Assembly (NCBI GenBank): GCA_021443065.1
Contig: JABUUR010000126.1
Span: forward strand, 1 to 5,834
Length of the DNA stretch: 5,834 nt
Origin: Fibrobacter sp.
Lineage (GTDB): Bacteria > Fibrobacterota > Fibrobacteria > Fibrobacterales > Fibrobacteraceae
Direction: 5' to 3'
Of the stretch, positions 1 through 5,543 are shown one piece after another. A program made the translations under genes and the position numbers. Within the stretch, counting starts at the first letter, position 1; every line of letters starts with the position of its first letter. The notes beneath the pieces were generated by a model, which was not told the DNA's origin, did no database searches, and saw only the letters and a list, made by a program, of their open reading frames with translations.

Positions 1-58
1 TGGTTAGAGCAGCGGACTCATAACCCGCCGGTCCTCGGTTCAAGCCCGAGAGGCTCCA
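1..58 (+). tRNA. tRNA with CAU anticodon (Met or Ile2), 3' portion only
   Basis: The window opens inside the D-arm (GGTTAGAGC) of a tRNA. The anticodon loop CTCATAA lies at 17-23 with anticodon CAU at 19-21. The T-arm is CTCGG (34-38), loop TTCAAGC (39-45), CCGAG (46-50). The 3' acceptor strand AGGCTCC (51-57) is followed by discriminator A58. The next bases are CT, so the CCA tail is not encoded. The 5' acceptor strand and part of the D-arm lie outside the window. CAU can be elongator Met, initiator Met or lysidine-modified Ile2. The anticodon stem lacks the full three G-C pairs of an initiator, so elongator Met or Ile2 is favoured. The choice between them cannot be made without the missing 5' part. 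Confidence 0.93.
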
Positions 59-63
59 CTGAA

Positions 64-104
64 AAATCCCGTGTTCCTTGGAACGCGGGATTTCTCTTTT
101 TTTT
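64..104 (+). terminator. Intrinsic terminator of the tRNA, probably bidirectional
   Basis: Arms 64-76 (AAATCCCGTGTTC) and 81-93 (GAACGCGGGATTT) form a 13-bp stem with one G-T wobble and a CTTG tetraloop. It is followed by CTC and eight T residues (97-104), a textbook rho-independent terminator six bases after the tRNA. Read on the minus strand, the hairpin is followed by five T residues, so it can also stop transcripts arriving from the convergent gene that ends at 139. Confidence 0.9.
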
Positions 105-138
105 AATTGAATTAAAATTGAACGGTCTAGAAAAATGC

Positions 139-1596
139 CTACAGTCCCAGTTCGCCAAAGATCAGCAGGTACTTTGAAATGGTGCGGCACCATTCGTAAT
201 GGAACCCGCTGTAGGCGTTGACGACGCATTTATCCCAGTCGGCCCGCTCCGTCTCGAACACGTTCAACGCGTCCTTGACCCCGTTGAGCATCAGGTAGGG
301 TGCGTTTGCGTCTTCTACCAGGAATGCGTTTGCCTCGCCGGCAGTTTCGAGACTGTAGTTTACCAGCATGGCGGCGACCCCTACGGACCGCCCCGTCAGA
401 GGCAGGGTGCCTGCGGCCATTGCCTTGAGGATTATGGACGACGACGGCTCCCTAAGGCTTGCGGCAAACATCACGTCGGAGGCTGCCATGGCAGAACGAA
501 GCATACGGACGTCGTTATCGTAAACACCTCTTTCGCTGTTGCAGGTGGTGTCAAAGTCGTAAAGATACATGGTCTCGGGGTACTGCCGTGCAAAGTCCAT
601 GTAGTAATTCCAGTCGCTGGAATGCTTTGAGGAAATGCCTACGAGAATGAACACGTTGAGGCGGGCCACGTCAGAAAGAATGGTGGCCAAGGTCTCGGAA
701 GTGTTGCCGGATTCCGGATCCAAGTGAACGTACATGATCATCTTGTTCTTGAAGTCCAGCCCCAGTTTTTCTTGCAGGGCGAGCCTTGCACGGTGTTTCG
801 CCTCCTTGATGGGGAGGTTTTCCGTGCAGTTGAAGTCCCAAACCTGGTAGCTTACGCCGAACTGCACTCCTACGAGTTTGTCTGCATTGCGGTTCAAGAA
901 ACCGCTGAGGCCACCGGGCAGGTTGGTGTTCAACATGGCGTCGCGGTAGCCCGGTGAGGGAAACAGCACCTTTGTCGCATAAAGAATCCCTGCCTTCAGA
1001 AGGCTCACCTTTCCCCAGAACTCGTAACCGTCCATGTTGTAGTCTTCGGGGGGCAAGCCGATTTTTTCGATTTCGCTGGAGGCTACATGAAAATCGTAGG
1101 TAATGTTATGGACGGTAAAGAAGAAGGGTATATCCTTGGCGTAGTCGGCATAGACGGTCCTGGACAATGCCCCCAGGAGTGCTCCGCCCCATTCGTGTCC
1201 GAGAATCGCCTGGCATTTGTAGCCGGTAGTTTCGGCGTATGCCAGGGCGGCAGAGGACAAAAAGGCAAAACGAAGGTGGTTGTCGGCGTAGGGGACTTCG
1301 TCGGGCGGGCCGTAGACTTCGGGGCGACCGAAGTATTCCTCGTTGTATATGTACGTGTGGAGAGGGTCCTTTTCGGAAACCATGATGTCGAAAGGTTTGC
1401 CTTGGAGTTTTTCGGTTCCCTGGAAAACGCTATGGTAGTCCTCGGGGTGGACCAATTTCGACTTGATAAAGGGTGAGCAGGTCAAGACATGGGTGCCGGC
1501 GCTTGCAAATGCGTCGGTCATACGGTTGACCGCTGTGGTTAGGGGGCTGGTTGGTGTCCAATTACCCGCTTCTGGGCTCACGACCAGTATATTCAT
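139..1596 (-). CDS. Divergent GT5 glycogen/starch-synthase-like glycosyltransferase
   Basis: The 485-residue product is about as long as bacterial GlgA, which adds glucose from ADP-glucose to glycogen in the cytoplasm. Family landmarks appear in order: the N-terminal strand MNILVVSPEA; GHEWGGALL (133-141, usual H-D-W-H); TVHNITYDF (161-169, usual TVHNxxYQG); DGYEFWGKVSLLKAG (189-203); FPSPGY (212-217, usual SPTYA); REPSS (382-386, usual R-F-E-P-C-G-L); GTLPLTGRSVG (396-406); and the terminal FHYEWC...YLLIFGEL helix. Key motifs are altered. The N-terminal K-T-G-G-L loop is replaced by NWTPTSPLT (12-20), R-L-x-x-Q-K-G is HLDPESG (291-297), and L-N-G-(I/V)-D is QFGVSY (245-250). The acidic residue of the E-P-C-G motif survives as E383. 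It is therefore clearly GT5-like in fold, but may be inactive, regulatory or of changed specificity. The ATG start has GGAGAAG (1607-1613) ten bases upstream and the stop is TAG. It converges on the tRNA terminator and is divergent from the lipoprotein gene. No other glycogen genes are in view. Confidence 0.85.
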   Translation of the reverse strand: MNILVVSPEAGNWTPTSPLTTAVNRMTDAFASAGTHVLTCSPFIKSKLVHPEDYHSVFQGTEKLQGKPFDIMVSEKDPLHTYIYNEEYFGRPEVYGPPDEVPYADNHLRFAFLSSAALAYAETTGYKCQAILGHEWGGALLGALSRTVYADYAKDIPFFFTVHNITYDFHVASSEIEKIGLPPEDYNMDGYEFWGKVSLLKAGILYATKVLFPSPGYRDAMLNTNLPGGLSGFLNRNADKLVGVQFGVSYQVWDFNCTENLPIKEAKHRARLALQEKLGLDFKNKMIMYVHLDPESGNTSETLATILSDVARLNVFILVGISSKHSSDWNYYMDFARQYPETMYLYDFDTTCNSERGVYDNDVRMLRSAMAASDVMFAASLREPSSSIILKAMAAGTLPLTGRSVGVAAMLVNYSLETAGEANAFLVEDANAPYLMLNGVKDALNVFETERADWDKCVVNAYSGFHYEWCRTISKYLLIFGELGL

Positions 1597-1764
1597 GACC
1601 GAAAATCTTCTCCAAAAAAAAATTTACCTAATCCCCACGGGATAGCATAAATTTATTTATTTATTTTTTATTTGAAAAGGTGGTTTTTTACATTTTACGG
1701 ATGAATTGGCCTCTTTTGCCGACAAAAACCACAAAAGGAATTCTTTTACCTAAGGAAAACAACA
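1597..1764. promoter_or_regulatory. AT-rich divergent intergenic region with promoters for both flanking genes
   Basis: This 168-bp gap separates the divergent start codons at 1596 (minus) and 1765 (plus), so promoters in both directions must lie here. It holds an A9 run (1614-1622), an ATTT-type tandem stretch (about 1650-1671), and an inverted repeat GTGGTTTTT/AAAAACCAC (1680-1688 and 1724-1732) with a 35-nt loop. TTGAAA at 1672-1677 resembles a -35 box for the + strand, but no good -10 follows at the right distance, so no promoter is assigned. AAGGA (1752-1756) is the ribosome binding site of the downstream lipoprotein, eight bases before its ATG. Confidence 0.55.
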
Positions 1765-2826
1765 ATGAAGAAAATCTTTCTTGCAACTCTCGCTGCCGCT
1801 GTAGCTTTCTCTATGGTGGGCTGCAAGGGTACCAACGAAAAGCGTGGTGACGAACATCTTAAGGAAGGTCGTTTCCGCAACGCCATCAACTCTTACCTGG
1901 AAGCAAAGAAGAAGGGTAGCGTTTCCGATGAGTTCTACGACAACTTTACCCTGGCTCTGGTCCGTGCTGCAGAAATTGAAGCCAAGAAGGACCTGAGCAG
2001 CGAACTTATTTCGGGCTACTTTGACAAGGCTGCCGTAAATATGCCCGAAGTCAAGAGCAACGAAGTGGCGGAAGAATACGTGACCAAGTTGGCTACGGTC
2101 TCCAAGCAGCAGGCAACCCAGGAAGGTATCGATTTCAATACCATCATCAACGCCTTTGCAAACATTGACTCCGCTCTCGTTTATGCAAAGTCCAAGGGTG
2201 TTGGCGAAGCCGCCGTCAAGAACATCCGTCTTGAAACCGAAAACGCCGTGGTGGCCAAGGCTCTTCCCGAAATCAAGGACGAAACCGACCCGGTGGTGTC
2301 TGAATTCGGTCTCCTGCGTCTTGAACATGTGGCTCCTACCAATGCCGATGTCAAGGCCGCCCTCAACAAGAACCGCAAGATTACCCGCGGCTACTTCTTG
2401 ATTTTCGGCGAAAACATCGCAGACCCCGCGGGCAAGCGCTTTGTGGACAAGTGGGGCTATGTCATGGCCTTGCCTTCCATCAAGATTACCGCAACTTCTC
2501 TTGCCGGCGAACTCCAGTTCTGGGCTTCTACCGGTAACAACACCGAACTGGACCCCTCCAAGATTAAACTCGTTTCTACCGACGGCAAGGAAGTTGTTGC
2601 CAAGGCCGGCAGCGGCTGGTGCGAAGCCGAAGTCCTCGTCGGAAAGAAAGGTGACGAAAAGATTGAAAAGAAGAAGCAGAACATCAAGGCCGGCACCAAG
2701 GGTAAGTTGATGAACGAATTCCAGTGCTCTCTGAACGTGTCCTTCTCCTTTGCAAAGGGCTTTGTTCCCGACTACATCGAATACAAGGACGAATACGGTA
2801 TCGGCCGTAAGTACCTCGGTCAGTAA
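1765..2826 (+). CDS. Putative lipoprotein with a TPR-like N-terminal segment, function unknown
   Basis: The 353-residue product begins with a lipoprotein signal peptide: MKK, a hydrophobic stretch, then the lipobox SMVGC with Cys20 as lipidation site. It should be exported and anchored in the inner or outer membrane. Residues about 26-75 have a helical, tetratricopeptide-like pattern (GDEHLKEGRFRNAINSYLEA), followed by more predicted helix to about 190. The C-terminal half (about 205-353) looks more beta-rich and includes a very charged Lys/Glu stretch near 297-310. I do not recognise a named family. The codon set is narrow (AAG, GAA, AAC, GGT/GGC, ATC), consistent with good expression. AAGGA sits eight bases before the ATG and a hairpin terminator follows, so it is probably monocistronic. 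The gene is well supported; its role is not. A part in envelope assembly or surface structure would be a guess. Confidence 0.9.
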   Translation: MKKIFLATLAAAVAFSMVGCKGTNEKRGDEHLKEGRFRNAINSYLEAKKKGSVSDEFYDNFTLALVRAAEIEAKKDLSSELISGYFDKAAVNMPEVKSNEVAEEYVTKLATVSKQQATQEGIDFNTIINAFANIDSALVYAKSKGVGEAAVKNIRLETENAVVAKALPEIKDETDPVVSEFGLLRLEHVAPTNADVKAALNKNRKITRGYFLIFGENIADPAGKRFVDKWGYVMALPSIKITATSLAGELQFWASTGNNTELDPSKIKLVSTDGKEVVAKAGSGWCEAEVLVGKKGDEKIEKKKQNIKAGTKGKLMNEFQCSLNVSFSFAKGFVPDYIEYKDEYGIGRKYLGQ

Positions 2827-2848
2827 TACTTATTAGACTGGTATAAAA

Positions 2849-2879
2849 AGAAAGCCTCGGCACAACGCCGGGGCTTTCT
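2849..2879 (+). terminator. Hairpin terminator after the lipoprotein gene
   Basis: AGAAAGCCTCGGC (2849-2861) pairs with GCCGGGGCTTTCT (2867-2879) as a 13-bp stem with one G-T wobble and the loop ACAAC, 22 bases past the stop codon. The T residues lie within the 3' arm (CTTTCT) and A-rich sequence precedes the 5' arm. There is no separate long T tract, so this is a good but not perfect intrinsic terminator. The repeat array starts at the next base. Confidence 0.8.
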
Positions 2880-3065
2880 GCCATCCCGTCTCCACCATTC
2901 TGTCATCCCGGCCCCACCTTTCTGTCATCCCGGGCTTGACCCGGGACCTCCCCCGCATTGTCATCCCGTCTCCACCGTTCTGTCATCCCGGGCTTGCCCC
3001 GGGACCTCCCCCGCATTGTCATCCCGGCCCCACCTTTCTGTCATCCCGGGCTTGACCCGGGATCC
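2880..3065. repeat. Mosaic tandem array of GTCATCCCG palindromic repeats
   Basis: Seven modules abut without gaps, each starting G(T/C)CATCCCG. Short 22-bp modules begin at 2880, 2902, 2960 and 3018, with the form GTCATCCCG(T/G)C(T/C)CCACCNTTCT. Long modules begin at 2924, 2982 and 3040 and carry the palindrome TCCCGGG-CTTG(A/C)-CCCGGGA. The first two long modules are 36 bp and end in CCTCCCCCGCATT; the third ends differently, in GGATCC. Long plus short gives an exact 58-bp period (2924, 2982, 3040); the two full 58-bp units differ at four positions. Palindromes of this GTCATCCCGGGCTTGACCCGGGATC type occur as dispersed intergenic elements in many bacteria. I see no cas genes and no unique spacers, so this is not CRISPR. 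Small open frames across it are by-products of the repeat. Confidence 0.9.
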
Positions 3066-3166
3066 TTCTGCTATAAAACATCAACAACCCGCACTTTCGA
3101 AAAGTCGAACACCGTGAGGCCTTTTCGAGGGAATCCAAGGGGATAGGCCCCTTGCGTCAACAATTT
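3066..3166. other. Non-coding spacer with two inverted repeats
   Basis: This 101-bp stretch lies between the array and the isolated repeat copy and I see no gene in it. It contains TCGAAAAG (3097-3104) paired with CTTTTCGA (3121-3128) across a 16-nt loop, and a tighter hairpin at 3136-3154. It may represent the original intergenic sequence into which repeats spread, including the 3' end region of the minus-strand opgC-like transcript. Confidence 0.5.
3136..3154 (-). terminator. Possible 3'-end hairpin of the minus-strand opgC-like operon
   Basis: CAAGGGG (3136-3142) and CCCCTTG (3148-3154) form a perfect 7-bp stem with a 5-nt loop, beginning 13 bases after the opgC-like stop codon on the minus strand. 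No T tract follows in that direction, so it may be a stabilising or rho-associated hairpin rather than a true intrinsic terminator. Confidence 0.35.
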
Positions 3167-3192
3167 GTCATCCCGGGCTTGACCCGGGATCC
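3167..3192. repeat. Isolated repeat copy overlapping the 3' end of the opgC-like gene
   Basis: This 26-bp copy is identical to the start of the last array module (3040-3065), with ATCCCGGG and CCCGGGAT arms around CTTGA. It lies 101 bp from the array. On the minus strand it encodes the last seven residues and the TGA stop of the opgC-like gene. Confidence 0.9.
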
Positions 3193-4247
3193 CTCCATTT
3201 AGAAAGCCCCCATAGGAATACGCAGGCGGCTATAGGAACCATAACGTTCCATGGCCCGTGGTAGCGGATACTTCCGGGGGTGGCGAACCAGAAGTAAATG
3301 AGCACGATGTGTGCCGTATAAACGTCGAGGCTGTGCCTGCCGATGAGGTTTGTCATCTTGAAATCCAGGGCGGCGGGCCAGGTGCGCACAATCCATCCGA
3401 TGCACATCATAAAACAGAAGAAATTCGCAAATCGCAAGGGACCCACGTGGACCTTGCTCGTCCAGAAATCGGTAGGCAGTTGCAGGGGGATAAACTGATG
3501 GGACCAGAGGAACCCGAATACGAGAACTGCCAGCGCTGCAGGAGTCAGTTTTCGAATTACACGGACCGCCCTGCCGTCGCCTTCTATTGAATTGTCCGGA
3601 TTGCCAAAGGCCTTGGCCCGTTTCCACCAGGCGGCCACCGCGGCCCCCGTAAAGTAGACAAACTGCCAGGCGAAGGGGTCGAAGTCCCCGTGAACTATCC
3701 AGTCGGGAAAAACACTGTTGACTGCATCCCGAAGGCCGAACTGTGCTCCAATCCATAGGGCTAGGGAGGGTAGCCACAGGAGAAACACCCGGGTCTTGCT
3801 TTTTGCCTTGACGAACAGCGGGAACGTCATGGAACCAAGAATAAGGAAAACCACATACAGCGGCAGCACGTCCAACCATTCCGGCGTATTGATGAGCAAA
3901 GCCGACCACAGTATGCTTTCCAGAGGGTGTTGTACGATGCTCTTGAAGTACGGGGCCAAAACCGGCAGGATCCATACTGCAACAAGGCAGAGACATGCCA
4001 AGGTTATGCAGTGGTATTTCCAAATGCGCAGGGCTCGACCGCGCATCCAGGACTGGGTGGGGTCCTTCCTCTGCTTGCTGGTGGCTGCCAGCATCCCCAC
4101 AAAGCCTGACAAGAAAAAAAAGCCTTCGGCCGCACTGAAGAAGCCGAAGCACTGGTACAAGTAATAAGAAATCGGTCTCCCGAAATGATCCAAGGTCATT
4201 TGCAAAAGCAACAGACCTCGGATGGAGTCTAAAGCACGGATTCTCAC
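3168..4247 (-). CDS. OpgC-family polytopic membrane protein (acyltransferase-like)
   Basis: The 359-residue product matches the OpgC family, whose E. coli member adds succinyl groups to osmoregulated periplasmic glucans. Hallmarks are LDSIRGLLLLQMTLDHFG (6-23), FGFFSAAEGFFFLSGF (34-49), NTPEWLDVLPLYVVF (120-134), FDPFAWQFVYFTGA (189-202) and HSLDVYTAHIVLIYF (305-319). About ten hydrophobic segments, near 8-20, 34-55, 77-98, 126-147, 152-170, 192-207, 234-250, 273-289, 308-323 and 333-348, place it in the inner membrane. The substrate here is unknown and no opgG/opgH is in view. The start is GTG, chosen because the conserved LDSIRG segment lies just after it; the next ATG (codon 17) would remove it. 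It begins 12 nt after the barrel gene's stop, in the same frame and without a clear Shine-Dalgarno, suggesting translational coupling. The last residues (DPGSSPG, 353-359) and the stop come from a dispersed repeat. Confidence 0.88.
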   Translation of the reverse strand: MRIRALDSIRGLLLLQMTLDHFGRPISYYLYQCFGFFSAAEGFFFLSGFVGMLAATSKQRKDPTQSWMRGRALRIWKYHCITLACLCLVAVWILPVLAPYFKSIVQHPLESILWSALLINTPEWLDVLPLYVVFLILGSMTFPLFVKAKSKTRVFLLWLPSLALWIGAQFGLRDAVNSVFPDWIVHGDFDPFAWQFVYFTGAAVAAWWKRAKAFGNPDNSIEGDGRAVRVIRKLTPAALAVLVFGFLWSHQFIPLQLPTDFWTSKVHVGPLRFANFFCFMMCIGWIVRTWPAALDFKMTNLIGRHSLDVYTAHIVLIYFWFATPGSIRYHGPWNVMVPIAACVFLWGLSKWRDPGSSPG

Positions 4248-4259
4248 GTTATGTATAGG

Positions 4260-5396
4260 TTAGAAACTCGCCTTGGCGCTCATGCCCATGGCCAGTCTCT
4301 TGTCGACGAAGGGTCCGTTGTCCTTGTCGCTGAAGTTGTAACCTGCCCAGAACACGGCCTCGGTCTTGAGGGTGGGGTAGAGGTAGAAGTTTGCTCCGAG
4401 GAAATGGAAACTGTCGTTGTCGATATCCACGTCGTGGTTGTGGAATTCGTAGGAAACGCCCACGGTGAACTTCTTGTGAAGGTTGAAACTGGGTTCTACG
4501 GCAACCAGCAGCTGGTCGTCGGTAAAGAGCTGGGGTTCTGCCGCGTAGTTGCTGTTGGTGATGGCGTAGAAGAAGGTGGCGGACATGTTGAAGAAGTCGT
4601 AGTTGAAACTGGGTTCCACCAGGAAGGAATGGGTGCCCTTGTTCTTGTAGGGGTGCAAGCCCCAGACTGCGTACACGCCGACGTTCATAAGGTCCATGCT
4701 CTTGGAGTAGTCCACCTCGGTACCCAGCACGTAGGTGTTGGGGCGGCTGATGTTGCTGCCGAATACCCAGTCGACGCTGGGGGTAAGGATCAAGTGCTCG
4801 TTGGGGCGGTTGATCAGGGGCAGGGCGTAGGTGGCGAAAGCGGCAACCGTGTGGTCGTTGTTGTCGGAGGCGCCCAGGTAAGCCTTGCCGTAGCCGTACT
4901 TTTCGGTGCCGAATTCTGCACCGATACCGCGGAGGGACTGCTCGCGGACAATGACCGCATACCTGGAGGGGTCGCGCCAGAAGTAGTGGTTGAATGTGCC
5001 TGCGCTGTAGGTCATGTCGCCGAAGATAAGACTCACGTTGTTGTAGACGTCCCAGCGGAGTTGTGCACCGTCGAAGTCAAACCCGGTAAAGCGCTGCTCG
5101 CTGTCGCCCATGGCCGCGGAACGGGCAAAACCGTGGCGGATGTCGGATTCTTCCAGCTTGCCGTCGCCGGTGCGGTAGTTGCTGCGGCTGTTGGCTTTTA
5201 CGACCACGGAAACGTTTTCGTCCAGGATGGCCTTGACGGACAGGTCAATGTCCTGGTTCGCTGCATTCTTCGGATCGAAATCCTTGTCGAAATAACTGCC
5301 GTAATCCAGGTTGATGTCACCGTGGATTTCAATATCGGCGGCGGAAACCAGACCGACGGTACCCAAGATTGCCAAAGGCAAAATCAATTTGCGCAT
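4260..5396 (-). CDS. Outer-membrane beta-barrel (porin-like) protein
   Basis: The 378-residue product has a Sec signal peptide (MRKLILPLAILGTVGLVSA, cleavage near residue 19 or 20) and a body of alternating strands rich in aromatic, Asp, Asn and Gly residues. It ends in SAKASF with the C-terminal Phe typical of barrels assembled by the BAM machinery. Segments such as IEIHGDINLDYGSYF near the mature N-terminus and LKTEAVFWAGYNF near the end have strand-like alternation. There is no OmpA-like or plug domain. It could be a porin or a barrel with another surface role; the substrate cannot be told from sequence. The ATG has a weak GGA (5405-5407) eight bases upstream. It is the first gene of a probable two-gene minus-strand operon with the opgC-like gene. 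A long plus-strand open frame antisense to it, rich in Val and Gly, is a codon-bias shadow. Confidence 0.85.
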   Translation of the reverse strand: MRKLILPLAILGTVGLVSAADIEIHGDINLDYGSYFDKDFDPKNAANQDIDLSVKAILDENVSVVVKANSRSNYRTGDGKLEESDIRHGFARSAAMGDSEQRFTGFDFDGAQLRWDVYNNVSLIFGDMTYSAGTFNHYFWRDPSRYAVIVREQSLRGIGAEFGTEKYGYGKAYLGASDNNDHTVAAFATYALPLINRPNEHLILTPSVDWVFGSNISRPNTYVLGTEVDYSKSMDLMNVGVYAVWGLHPYKNKGTHSFLVEPSFNYDFFNMSATFFYAITNSNYAAEPQLFTDDQLLVAVEPSFNLHKKFTVGVSYEFHNHDVDIDNDSFHFLGANFYLYPTLKTEAVFWAGYNFSDKDNGPFVDKRLAMGMSAKASF

Positions 5397-5543
5397 ACAT
5401 TTATTCCAGTAGAATTAAAAACTTCGAGTAAAAGATAGAAATATCAAAAATAAAAACCCAATGAACCCTGGAGTTTAAGCCGAAAATAAACCCTCACGCC
5501 TATAGTTTTGTAAATTTGCACTACACATCATATAAGGTGGACT
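5397..5543. promoter_or_regulatory. Divergent promoter region of the barrel operon and the lolA-like gene
   Basis: This 147-bp AT-rich gap lies between divergent start codons at 5396 (minus) and 5544 (plus), so it must drive both units. On the + strand TAGTTTTG and TAAATTTG occur in TATAGTTTTGTAAATTTG (about 5502-5519). On the minus strand TATTTTTG occurs (complement of 5445-5452). All fit TAnnTTTG, the -7 element of Bacteroidetes promoters, but no convincing TTTG/TTG -33 partner was found and such motifs are common by chance in AT-rich DNA. AAGGTGG (5534-5540) is the ribosome binding site for the lolA-like gene. Confidence 0.5.

Noticed and set aside
1750..2328. 192-codon minus-strand frame over the lipoprotein gene
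   Set aside because: It is antisense to a gene with a clear lipobox, ribosome binding site and terminator, and its product has no recognisable features.
2880..3065. CRISPR array
   Set aside because: The modules abut with no unique spacers, the repeating unit is itself a mosaic, and no cas genes are nearby.
2958..3146. 62-codon + strand frame across the repeats
   Set aside because: Its sequence is mostly a translation of the repeat modules (VIPG, HPGLDPGS), with no ribosome binding site or domain.
3066..3192. Insertion sequence or miniature transposon carrying the repeats
   Set aside because: No transposase, no terminal inverted repeats around a larger unit and no evident target-site duplication could be seen.
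3199..4152. 317-codon minus-strand frame inside the opgC-like gene
   Set aside because: It is an alternative frame of the same DNA with no family features; the overlapping frame carries all OpgC landmarks.
4251..5438. 395-codon open frame on the + strand antisense to the barrel gene
   Set aside because: Its product is an implausible Val/Gly/Glu-rich string with no domain. The minus-strand frame has a signal peptide and barrel features, so this is a shadow of its codon bias.
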